DNA of 64,000 nucleotides from the NCBI RefSeq assembly GCF_003369795.1, contig NZ_CP026730.1, positions 4,331,001 through 4,395,000 of the forward strand, given 5' to 3'. This document shows positions 57,338 to 64,000 of this stretch, piece after piece. The notes under the pieces were generated by a model. The model saw nothing but the letters and a program-made list of their open reading frames with translations, searched no databases and was not told the origin of the DNA. Numbering within the stretch: position 1 is the stretch's first letter; each line of letters starts with the position of its first letter. The stretch is from Streptomyces sp. CB09001. Lineage in GTDB: Bacteria > Actinomycetota > Actinomycetes > Streptomycetales > Streptomycetaceae. A program made the position numbers and the translations under genes.

Positions 57338-58321
57338 TCAAGTACTTGCGTCGCCGTTCGCCGCGAGCAGCTCCCGGGTCCGGCGCAGCAGCGCCTCCCG
57401 CACGGAGTCCGGCGCCAGCACCCGCAACGGCGTGGCGAGGCTGAACAGATACCGGGCCAGCCCCTCCGTGCTCGACCCGCCGATCTCGACGACCGTGGCG
57501 TCCGGCCCGTCGGCCCGGTGCAGTCCGACCGTGGCGGGAACGGACCGCAGCGCCTGCTCCATGGGCACCGGCAGGCGGACGGTGGCCAGCACGGCGTACG
57601 GCCCGGTCGCGCTCGCGCGGGACACGAGCAGCGCCGGATCGGGCAGCGGTTCGGTGAACTCGACGGGCCGCCCGCCCGGCTGCACCCGCTCGACCCGGTC
57701 CGCCCGGAACGTCCGCCACTCGCCCCGCTCGACATCCCGTGCCACGAAGTACCAACGCCGCCCGGTGTGCACGAGCCGGTACGGGTCGACGTCCCGCACA
57801 CTGGCCCGCCCTTCCCAGTCCCGGTACGCCATCCGGGCCCGCTCGCCCCGCCGGCACGCGGCCGCCAGCTCCAGCAGCATCCCCGCGGCGACCTGCGGCT
57901 CACCGGCCCGCGGCGTCTGCACGAACGCGGCGTCCATGTCCCCGAGCCGGTCGCCCAGCCGCTTGGGCAGCACCTGCCGCAGCTTCAGCAGCGCCGACAG
58001 CGCCGCCTGGTCCCCGCCGAGCGCTCCGCTCAGCGCGGCCTCCCGCAGCCCGACGGCCACGGCGAGGGCCTCCTCGTCGTCGAGGATCAACGGCGGCGTG
58101 CGCGTCCCCGGCCGCAGCCGGTACCCGCCCCACGGTCCCGGGTCGGAGTCGACGGTGTACCCCAGCTCCCGCAGTCGCGCGACGTCCCGCCGCACCGTCC
58201 GCTCCGTGACCTCCATCCGCTCGGCCAGCTCGCCGCAGGTCCAGGCGGGGCGGACGGCGAGCAGGGAGACCAGCCGCAGCAGCCGGGCGGAAGTACTGAG
58301 CACGGTGGGGAAGTCTGCCAC
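57338..58321 (-). CDS. HTH/WYL-domain transcriptional regulator
   Basis: 327-aa YafY-type regulator. The N-terminal HTH_11 (LLRLVSLLAVRPAWTCGEL, then TERTVRRDVARLRELGY) and wing (GPWGGYRLRPG) are followed by the WYL domain (YRDWEGRASVRDVDPYRLVH then RWYFVARDVERGEWRTFRAD) and a WCX C-terminus. WYL domains sense small ligands or single-stranded nucleic acid. The GTG at 58321 lies 10 bp from a strong palindrome, so it probably represses itself and the divergent VOC gene. Confidence 0.9.
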   Translation of the reverse strand: MADFPTVLSTSARLLRLVSLLAVRPAWTCGELAERMEVTERTVRRDVARLRELGYTVDSDPGPWGGYRLRPGTRTPPLILDDEEALAVAVGLREAALSGALGGDQAALSALLKLRQVLPKRLGDRLGDMDAAFVQTPRAGEPQVAAGMLLELAAACRRGERARMAYRDWEGRASVRDVDPYRLVHTGRRWYFVARDVERGEWRTFRADRVERVQPGGRPVEFTEPLPDPALLVSRASATGPYAVLATVRLPVPMEQALRSVPATVGLHRADGPDATVVEIGGSSTEGLARYLFSLATPLRVLAPDSVREALLRRTRELLAANGDAST

Positions 58322-58331
58322 GATCCACCGA

Positions 58332-58362
58332 CGTGACCAGGACCGAACCTGTCCTGGTCACG
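58332..58362. promoter_or_regulatory. Operator-like palindrome between the WYL and VOC genes
   Basis: 12-bp arms CGTGACCAGGAC (58332-58343) and GTCCTGGTCACG (58351-58362) are perfect reverse complements around CGAACCT. It sits in the 57-bp divergent gap, with the VOC -10-like TACGGT (58366-58371) just beside it. Confidence 0.75.
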
Positions 58363-58378
58363 TCCTACGGTCTCTCCC

Positions 58379-58771
58379 ATGACGACAACGCAGAATGCCT
58401 CGGCACCGACCTTCCGCTACTCGGCCGTCACCTTCGACTGCTCCGACCCCGCCGCGCCGGCCCGCTTCTGGGGCGCGGCCCTCGACCTCCCCGTCGCCTT
58501 CAACACCGACGACTTCTACCTCCTCGGCGGCAAGGACGGCGCGCCCGGCCTCGGCTTCTACCGCCTCCCCGACTACCGCCCGCCGACCTGGCCGGGCACC
58601 GACCAGGAGAAGCAGGCCCACATCGACGTGGGCGTCGAGGACCTGGACGCGGGGGAGGCCCGCCTGCTCGCCCTGGGCGCCACGAAGCCCGACTTCCAGC
58701 CGTCCCCGGACCGCTGGCGAGTACTGCTGGACCCGGCGGGGCACCCGTTCTGTGTGTCTACGGTGGCGTGA
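58379..58771 (+). CDS. VOC (glyoxalase/bleomycin-resistance fold) protein
   Basis: 130-aa protein of the Glyoxalase_6 kind. Two beta-alpha-beta-beta-beta repeats: FRYSAVTFDCSDPAAPARFW and HIDVGVEDLDAGEARLLALG, ending in VLLDPAGHPFCV. Metal ligands are partly visible (His in QAHIDVG and the Glu/Asp positions), but the substrate is unknown. The WYL regulator is divergent and a palindrome lies between, so expression is probably inducible. No Shine-Dalgarno; TACGGT ends 7 bases before the ATG, which suggests a leaderless mRNA. Confidence 0.88.
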   Translation: MTTTQNASAPTFRYSAVTFDCSDPAAPARFWGAALDLPVAFNTDDFYLLGGKDGAPGLGFYRLPDYRPPTWPGTDQEKQAHIDVGVEDLDAGEARLLALGATKPDFQPSPDRWRVLLDPAGHPFCVSTVA

Positions 58772-58840
58772 CAGCGGTCGGTACGGTTCGGTACGGCGCC
58801 GGTGATGTACGGCCCCCGGCCGCCGTGGCGCCGCCCGGGC

Positions 58841-59770
58841 TCAGGAATCCAGCGTTAGAGGCACCTGCTCCGCGGCTGGGCCCAAGTAGGTGTACTCGGT
58901 GGCCCGTGCGATACCCACGGCATCCAGGCTCTGTCTGAACCGGACCCGGAAGTGGACGTTGTCCCCAAGGCCGGGGCGCATACGCAGCAGTGCCTCGGGC
59001 TCCTCGAAGTGGACGTCGTAGGCGGGCGCGTTCTTGGCCGTGCCCGTCTTCACCTTGACCCACCCGCTCTCTCGCAACTCTGTGATGCGGCCGGAGATGG
59101 TGAGCTCTTGGTCTCGGGGCTGGGTCTCGCGGAGACGGGCGACGAAGTGTCGGCCACGTTCGCTCAGGCGGGCGCTGCGCACACCACCATTGGCGTCGTA
59201 CCAGGTCACATCCAGGTTCAGCGCGTACTTGTCCAAGGCGCGTGCTACGGCATCCACGGAGTCGAAGAGCCGTGACCACTCCTGGACGTCCTCCTCGGAC
59301 TCCAGCGCGTCCAGGAGCCGGGTGAAGGCATGCATGCCCGTGCTGGTCGCGGAGGTGGCCGGGACATCGAGTACCGCCTCGTCCGTGGCGTGTGCGGAGA
59401 CAGGGCGGGCATGGATCACGGTGCTTCCCGCCGAGAGGCCGGTGAGTTCCAACTGGACCGGGGTTCGCGCGGCTGCGGAGACGGCCCGCTCCACGGGATC
59501 CAGCAGGGCATCACCCCACTGGAAGCGGAGTGCACCGCTCCCAGTGTCCGGTCCGGTGAGGCGGAGCCGCAACTCCTCGTCGAGGCGGGCGTTCGGCTCG
59601 TACTCGCGTGCCGCGGCAAGGCGGCTCGCCCGGTGATCGGCCTCGATCGCGTCGTCGTGGCGTTCCTCTGTGCCCATGTCCGCCAACAGGCGTTCTGCGG
59701 CCTCTGCGGCTCCGGGGTCATCCCTCAGAAGCGCGCGTCTGCGCTTACGCCAGCTGTCACTACTGGTCAC
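58841..59770 (-). CDS. Protein of unknown function, partner of the nucleotidyltransferase-like gene
   Basis: 309-aa protein I do not recognise. The N-terminal 65 residues are helical and charged (DSWRKRRRALLRDDPGAAEA). The centre has VQLELTGLSAGSTVIHARPV, a beta-rich block seen in some uncharacterised proteins, then a helix region. The C-terminus (ELTISGRITELRESGWVKVK through DNVHFRVRFRQSLDAVG) looks like an OB- or SH3-like beta barrel. GTG 59770 was chosen because it overlaps the upstream gene stop by 4 bases (GTGA), so the two are translationally coupled and probably act together. Confidence 0.65.
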   Translation of the reverse strand: MTSSDSWRKRRRALLRDDPGAAEAAERLLADMGTEERHDDAIEADHRASRLAAAREYEPNARLDEELRLRLTGPDTGSGALRFQWGDALLDPVERAVSAAARTPVQLELTGLSAGSTVIHARPVSAHATDEAVLDVPATSATSTGMHAFTRLLDALESEEDVQEWSRLFDSVDAVARALDKYALNLDVTWYDANGGVRSARLSERGRHFVARLRETQPRDQELTISGRITELRESGWVKVKTGTAKNAPAYDVHFEEPEALLRMRPGLGDNVHFRVRFRQSLDAVGIARATEYTYLGPAAEQVPLTLDS

Positions 59771-60351
59771 AGTCGCACCTCCAGATACCCGCGCGCCGGG
59801 ACAGCACTGTCCTCCGAGGGGGAACGGACCGCGTGGTCGGGCAACCGGCAACGCTGCCACCAGTCGTCCCACACACCCCTTTCCATAAAGTATGTCCGTT
59901 CCTCAGGGGTCATGCGCTCAGGCCGGAAGACGTTGCCGACGGGGCGGTACCCGACTCTCGTAGGCGAAACGCCGTACCTTTCCTTCACGCTGTCCCTGCT
60001 CTTGAACGCGACGGTGAGCCACTTGGAGCCGGGTTTACCGCGTACCGCGCGCTCGGCCCTGGTGTCGATCAGCAGAGTCGCATCGATGTTCTGTGGGTCG
60101 ATCTTTGCGCTGACGTAGCTGCCGCCCAGCCACAGCCTGTGGACGAGGACGAGTCCGCCGAGTTCGTCGGCGTATGTGTCCTCAAGGGTGAGGAATCGCT
60201 CCAGATAGCCGTGTAGCCCGTCCCACAGTTGGGTGCGGGTGGCGGACTCGCGGAACTCGGGCGCGCTGACCAACGTGGATTCTGCTTCGTCGAAGGAAAC
60301 CGAGTACCGGCCCAGCGGCAGGAATCCGTTGGGAGCGAAGGAAGGCAACAC
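59767..60351 (-). CDS. DUF6932-like / degenerate nucleotidyltransferase-fold protein
   Basis: 194-aa protein. FAPNGFLPLGRYSVSF and LWDGLHGYLERFL match the N-terminal pattern I associate with DUF6932 proteins, and LWLGGSYVSAKIDPQNIDAT is a nucleotidyltransferase-like strand-turn (Gly77-Ser78, Asp90). The second acidic residue of the hG[GS]...D-x-D motif is Thr92, so catalysis may be lost or use Asp96. Homologues of this fold act as MNT-type antitoxins. GTG 60351 was chosen; a TTG follows at 60348. It overlaps the downstream 309-aa gene. Family name is from memory. Confidence 0.65.
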   Translation of the reverse strand: MLPSFAPNGFLPLGRYSVSFDEAESTLVSAPEFRESATRTQLWDGLHGYLERFLTLEDTYADELGGLVLVHRLWLGGSYVSAKIDPQNIDATLLIDTRAERAVRGKPGSKWLTVAFKSRDSVKERYGVSPTRVGYRPVGNVFRPERMTPEERTYFMERGVWDDWWQRCRLPDHAVRSPSEDSAVPARGYLEVRL

Positions 60352-60488
60352 GGGCTGTGGTCCTGTCGGTGCGTTGGCGTCCAGGGGGAGTCACGACGTG
60401 CCGTGCGGTCCATCCTGCCGTCACGGGAGGTGGGCCGACGGCGTTTTCGCCGACGTGACTCGTCCTACGGAGCACGCCGGGCAGTACG

Positions 60489-61352
60489 TCACTCGTCGTC
60501 AAAGATCTCTTCTGTGGTGGACGCCGTGACGGCGCGGAGAAGCCAACGGAGCTGGGTCTCAGGGTCCTGACAGTCCGCGACCTCTTTGCGGGTGGCCTCA
60601 GAGAGGACGAGCCCCCGCTCTCCCAGAAGCAGCAGGAGATGCTCCGTGCGGAACTTCGTGATGCGCTCAACACGGTCCTTCTCGCGGTCCCGCTCAAAAA
60701 TGATCGTGCTCACGAGATGCTTCCAGACGATCCCGGTCGGGTGGGTGTGAAGACCCTGGGCCGTCAGAGCGATGAGAGGGTTGGCGTTCACGACGGGGAG
60801 ATCCCGCAAAGCGGTGGACAACGTGTCCAACGCAAGCCCGATGCCCCGTGTGGCCGGATGCATGATGGCCGACAGCGCGGTCAGGGCCGGGTCGGCGCGG
60901 ATTTTGTCGGGGTCGGTGATCAGCGGCAGATTGTCGGGTCCTGCGACGAAGGGGTGGAGAGTGAGGGCGGGCGGCTGAACCGGCCCGCTGGCCACGGGCT
61001 GCGCGGCCCAACGCGCTGTGTCCTGGTCGGGGCACATGATCAGCAGAGCCGTAGGTAGCCGAAACTCGGTCCACAGGTATGCGACGTGGTGCGCCCAGTG
61101 CGCGGGCCGTCGGCGATCCTGCCGGTCCTGTGCCTCGATCAACAGGAGAAAGTTCTCCTGCCCTGCGGTTTCCAGCTGTAGCACCGTGCTTCCCCGGCAG
61201 GCGAGAGCGCTCCAGTTGCCTGCGCCCGAGAACAACACAGTCGCCTGAGTGATGGTGGGAACGGCGATCCCCAGCTGTGGTGCTACGCGAGCGAACAGAC
61301 CGGGATCCTGATGGAACAGGCGATGCATCGCGTCGACGGGTGGGCTGGGCAT
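60489..61352 (-). CDS. PD-(D/E)XK nuclease-like / Rpn-type protein
   Basis: 287-aa protein of a family found in many copies in Streptomyces genomes. MPSPPVDAMHRLFHQDPGLF is the usual N-terminus. LLLIEAQDRQDRRRPAHWAHHVAYL carries a Glu-x-Gln pair and downstream Arg/Tyr reminiscent of the PD-(D/E)XK core of Rpn/YhgA transposase-like nucleases. The C-terminus has HLLLLLGERGLVLSEATRKEV and RWLLRAVTASTTEEIFDD. Function unknown; nuclease or recombination-related activity is inferred. It is upstream of the coupled pair on the same strand, 137 bp away, so a three-gene unit is possible. Confidence 0.7.
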   Translation of the reverse strand: MPSPPVDAMHRLFHQDPGLFARVAPQLGIAVPTITQATVLFSGAGNWSALACRGSTVLQLETAGQENFLLLIEAQDRQDRRRPAHWAHHVAYLWTEFRLPTALLIMCPDQDTARWAAQPVASGPVQPPALTLHPFVAGPDNLPLITDPDKIRADPALTALSAIMHPATRGIGLALDTLSTALRDLPVVNANPLIALTAQGLHTHPTGIVWKHLVSTIIFERDREKDRVERITKFRTEHLLLLLGERGLVLSEATRKEVADCQDPETQLRWLLRAVTASTTEEIFDDE

Positions 61353-61408
61353 GGGGACACCGGGTTTCTGGGGAGAAGCGTTGAACGAGATGGGCCGGAC
61401 TGTGCACT

Positions 61409-62284
61409 TCAAGCGATTACCCCTGCCGTCCGGCAGTCGCGGCAGCGGTTTTCAGCCTCGGGGGCCCGGAAGCCGCGGTCGCAGCCCTCGCAGTTCTGGA
61501 GTGGGTGCCGCGGCGGCGGTACGGCGGCCGACGGCGTACGGAACGGGGGCGGCGGTGGCAGCCGGTCGGTGAGGCGGTGGGCCAGGAGGGCGGCCGGGCG
61601 GCGCAGGGGCTCGTCGGGGAGGTCGGTGGTCAGGGCGTGGCGTACGGCGCCGGGGGCGACGTCGCGCTCCAGCCAGGCGGCGACGCCCGGGACCAGGTGG
61701 GCGGTGTCGGTCGCGGAGAGCAGCAGCCGGGAGTCGTGGCGGCGCAGGGTGGCGAGGAGGTCGAGTGCCTGCTGGAGGAGCGTGGGGGCGGTGCTGCTCG
61801 GCTGCGGTACGGCGGGGAGTGCCTTGTGGACCGTACGGCGTGGCGGCGGGGGCGTGCGCTTCGCGGGTGGGCATCCCGTGTCGGCCGGTTCGCGGCGGCG
61901 GTCCGCGTGGGGCTGGTTGCAGGAGACCGTGCGGGTGACGATGCGGCCGGTCTGCGTGCGGTGGCGTTCGCGGCGCAGGTAGCCGTGGGCCTCCAGTTCG
62001 CGCAGGGCGGCGGCGATACGGGTCGGCCCCTCCGGGAAGCGGGCGGCGAGCGATTTGATGTCGGCGCCCGCGCCGGTGGGCAGCGACTGGAGGTGGCAGC
62101 CGAGGCCGATCGCGAGGAGCGACAGGTCCTTGTGCTGGACCAGGTGGTTGCCGATCACCACGAAGCGGGTGGTGTGGCGGGTGTTGTCGTGGGTGATGCC
62201 GCCGCCGTGGCGACGCGTACGGGTCGGATTGTCGGCTGGGGCTGACTGGGCGCGCGAGGGCGCGCTAGGGTCTTCGGTATCCAT
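61409..62284 (-). CDS. HTH-domain protein
   Basis: 291-aa protein. The N-terminal wHTH (HTTRFVVIGNHLVQHKDLSL, IKSLAARFPEGPTRIAAALR, ELEAHGYLRRERHR at about 35-115) resembles a MarR/DnaD-like helix-turn-helix. A Pro/Arg-rich linker leads to a central region (LLQQALDLLATLRRHDSRLLLS) and a C-terminal Cys-rich end (NCEGCDRGF and RCRDCRTAG) that looks like a small zinc finger. ATG 62284 was chosen because the HTH begins 30 residues later. Similar genes occur near HATPase and DUF397 clusters in Streptomyces. Confidence 0.75.
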   Translation of the reverse strand: MDTEDPSAPSRAQSAPADNPTRTRRHGGGITHDNTRHTTRFVVIGNHLVQHKDLSLLAIGLGCHLQSLPTGAGADIKSLAARFPEGPTRIAAALRELEAHGYLRRERHRTQTGRIVTRTVSCNQPHADRRREPADTGCPPAKRTPPPPRRTVHKALPAVPQPSSTAPTLLQQALDLLATLRRHDSRLLLSATDTAHLVPGVAAWLERDVAPGAVRHALTTDLPDEPLRRPAALLAHRLTDRLPPPPPFRTPSAAVPPPRHPLQNCEGCDRGFRAPEAENRCRDCRTAGVIA

Positions 62285-62537
62285 CGGGAAGGTTCTGTTC
62301 CTTGCTTCCTGGGTGGTAGGCCCTCGCACCGGGATGCCAGTCCCAGCGGGGGCCGATGTCTTTTCGGTTGTGCTTGCTTGCGCTGAGAGTAGGGGAGTTG
62401 GGGACCCGGAAATCCAGCTCAACCGGCGATGTTCACCCACCCGAGTGACGAAGCGCCTCGGGCGGGAGGGGTGGGGCTTGGTAGGGGTCATTTCCCCGGG
62501 TTTTTTGTCTTGGTAGGGCACCGACGGCACCGGAACC

Positions 62538-62972
62538 TCAGAACGTGGGTTCCGGTGCCGTACAGCGCAGTTCGGCCCACACGGTCTTGCGCGGGAAGCG
62601 GCCCTCCGTCACTCCCCAGCGGTGCGCCAACGCCTCGACCAGCAGCAGGCCCCGGCCGGATTCGGCGTCGGAGGCCGGCTTTTGAGGGGCGGGGAGTTCC
62701 TGGCCCCGCGTGTCGGTGACCTCGATGCGGAGGATGTCGCCGACGACGTACAGGGTGAGCCGGAAATCGCGGCCGGGGACGCGTCCGTGGTCCGCCGCGT
62801 TGTTGGCCAGCTCGGCGACGAGGAGGCGTGCCGGGTCCAGGGGTAGGCCCCAGGAACGCAGCTGCTCGGTCGCGAGCAGGCGGGCGAGGCGGGCGCCGCG
62901 TGGGGTGGGAGAGAGCTGCACGCTGAAGTTGCGGACGGACGCGGTGAGTTCGGTGGTGGATTTCTGGTTCAC
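62538..62972 (-). CDS. Small HATPase (anti-sigma/serine kinase-like)
   Basis: 144-aa ATP-binding protein of the HATPase_c_2 (RsbW/SpoIIAB-like) group. The N-box is LLVAELANNAADHGR, G1 is IEVTDTRGQ and G2 is GRGLLLVEALAHRWGV. Such proteins are common single-domain regulators in Streptomyces next to XRE-DUF5753 genes. GTG 62972 was chosen because the conserved fold begins within 20 residues; the frame is open further upstream to 63158 into the divergent gap. It diverges from the XRE gene, 112 bp apart. Confidence 0.85.
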   Translation of the reverse strand: MNQKSTTELTASVRNFSVQLSPTPRGARLARLLATEQLRSWGLPLDPARLLVAELANNAADHGRVPGRDFRLTLYVVGDILRIEVTDTRGQELPAPQKPASDAESGRGLLLVEALAHRWGVTEGRFPRKTVWAELRCTAPEPTF

Positions 62973-63084
62973 GTCACTCAGCGTGGCGATGTGTGCGTAC
63001 CGTGAGAAGTGACTCAGCGGGTACGTACGGTGACTGTCCGGCGCTTGTCCAGTGGTGTCGGCGCTGTCGGGGAAGGGGCACGGG

Positions 63085-63933
63085 ATGACGGTCGAGACGG
63101 ACGAGTCGGGGTGGGAGGTCGACCCCGACGACGAGTGGGGCGTCGCGGTCATCACCACGGTGGGACGGCAGTTGAAGCTTCGCCGGGAGGCGGCGGGGAT
63201 GCGCGCCGGCGACTTCGGAGTGGCGGTCGGGTACGGGGAGGACCTCGTCTACAAGGTCGAGGGCGGCAAGCGGATTCCCCGGCAGGAGTATCTGGACAGG
63301 GCCGACGAGGTGCTGGGGGCCGGTGGGCTCCTCTCGGCGGCCTGGGAGGACGTGAAGAAGGTCCGGTACCCGAAGAAGGTGCGGGAGCTGGGGAAGCTGG
63401 AGGCGAATGCGGTTGAGATCGCGCTGTACGAGTGCCACATCATCCCGGGGCTGTTGCAGACGCGGGAGCACGCACGCGCTGTGATCGGAGCGGCTCAACC
63501 GCCGTACTCGCCGGATGACGTGGAACGCATGGTGGCCGCGCGTCTGGCCCGGCAGTCGGTCTTCGAACGCTCACCCGCACCCGCGCTCAGCTTCGTCCTG
63601 GAAGAGGGCCCTCTGCGACGGCCCATCGGCGGCACAATGGTCTGGCGTGAGCAGCTTGAACGCCTGCTGGAGGTGGGTCGGTTGCACAACGTCGTGCTTC
63701 AGGTGATGCGGACGAACTGCGACACCCATTCCGGCTTGGACGGGCGGATCGAGCTGCTGAAGTTCCCGGACGGCACGGCGGTGGGGCGCTCCGACGGAGC
63801 CTTCAACAGCCGACCGATCGCCGAGCCCAGACACCTGCGCATCCTCGAACTGCGGTATGGCACGATCCGGGCTCAGGCACTCTCACCGGGGGAGTCGCTG
63901 GCGTTCATCGAGCAACTGCTGGGAGAAACATGA
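63085..63933 (+). CDS. XRE-family regulator with DUF5753
   Basis: 282-aa protein. The N-terminal XRE HTH (TVGRQLKLRREAAGMRAGDF, VGYGEDLVYKVEGGKR, about 27-80) is followed by DUF5753 (EANAVEIALYECHIIPGLLQ, AARLARQSVFERSPAPAL, then GLDGRIELLKFPDG). This is the WhiJ-like architecture that acts with a DUF397 protein in Streptomyces development and antibiotic control. ATG 63085 was chosen for GGGGAAGGGG upstream. Its stop overlaps the DUF397 ATG by 4 bases. Confidence 0.93.
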   Translation: MTVETDESGWEVDPDDEWGVAVITTVGRQLKLRREAAGMRAGDFGVAVGYGEDLVYKVEGGKRIPRQEYLDRADEVLGAGGLLSAAWEDVKKVRYPKKVRELGKLEANAVEIALYECHIIPGLLQTREHARAVIGAAQPPYSPDDVERMVAARLARQSVFERSPAPALSFVLEEGPLRRPIGGTMVWREQLERLLEVGRLHNVVLQVMRTNCDTHSGLDGRIELLKFPDGTAVGRSDGAFNSRPIAEPRHLRILELRYGTIRAQALSPGESLAFIEQLLGET

Positions 63934-64000
63934 TCCGCAAGACCGAACTGGTCTGGTTCAAGAGCAGCTACAGCGGCGGAAACGACGGCAACTCCTGCGT
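63930..64000 (+). CDS. DUF397 protein, 3' end missing
   Basis: The first 23 residues are visible: MIRKTELVWFKSSYSGGNDG then NSCV. WFKSSYSGGNGGxCVE is the DUF397 signature. The ATG overlaps the XRE-DUF5753 stop (ATGA), so the two are co-translated. It is cut by the right edge of the window. DUF397 proteins are small (about 60-70 aa) and are thought to counteract the XRE partner. Confidence 0.85.
   Translation, partial: MIRKTELVWFKSSYSGGNDGNSC

Overview
The window is chromosomal DNA from a Streptomyces or a very close relative. It is very GC-rich, with GTG and TTG starts, SD-less starts and hairpin terminators mostly lacking U-tracts. It carries the core gene order nuo / rpmG / murB / secE-nusG-rplKA / rplJL-rpoBC / rpsL-rpsG-fusA-tuf, together with families typical of Streptomyces (XRE-DUF5753 plus DUF397, streptogrisin-type protease, long acidic NusG).

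Layout. 1-5.5 kb: the end of the complex I operon (nuoK, cut by the window edge, then nuoL, nuoM, nuoN). 5.7-10 kb: HtpX protease, YccF membrane protein, an SMI1/KNR4-like protein preceded by two exact Streptomyces-type DnaA boxes, an amino-acid permease, a GlsB-like membrane protein and a YajQ-family protein. 10.2-13.5 kb: tRNA-Tyr and a 1008-aa TIR/NB-ARC/TPR (STAND) protein with near-identical tandem repeats. 13.5-16 kb: a small CxxC protein, an SDR-like oxidoreductase and an amidohydrolase that lacks some usual metal ligands. 16-17.5 kb: tRNA-Thr, tRNA-Met, rpmG and a HadA/HadB-like MaoC dehydratase pair. 17.6-21.8 kb: a methyltransferase/TetR divergent pair and a TetR-MFS efflux-DUF cluster with operator-like palindromes. 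21.8-25.8 kb: murB, adenosine deaminase and an aspartate-type aminotransferase.

25.9-48 kb is the transcription/translation core: tRNA-Trp, secE, nusG, rplK, rplA, two paralogous lipoproteins, rplJ with an attenuator leader, rplL, rpoB, rpoC, a DUF3592 protein, two glycosyltransferases, rpsL, rpsG, fusA and tuf. RpoB has Asn at residue 442 (E. coli 531), the main rifampicin-contact serine, so intrinsic rifamycin tolerance is possible. Hairpins between most of these genes suggest transcript modulation within the clusters.

48-58.8 kb: an ABC exporter (ATPase plus FtsX-type permease) divergent from a NarL-type two-component system, a membrane-anchored unknown protein, a secreted chitin-binding serine protease, a LysR regulator whose stop codon lies in a 15-bp tandem repeat array, and a WYL regulator/VOC protein divergent pair around a 12-bp-arm palindrome. 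58.8-64 kb is the most accessory-looking part: a coupled pair (unknown protein plus degenerate nucleotidyltransferase-like protein), a PD-(D/E)XK-like protein, an HTH protein, and a divergent HATPase / XRE-DUF5753 / DUF397 regulatory module cut by the right edge.
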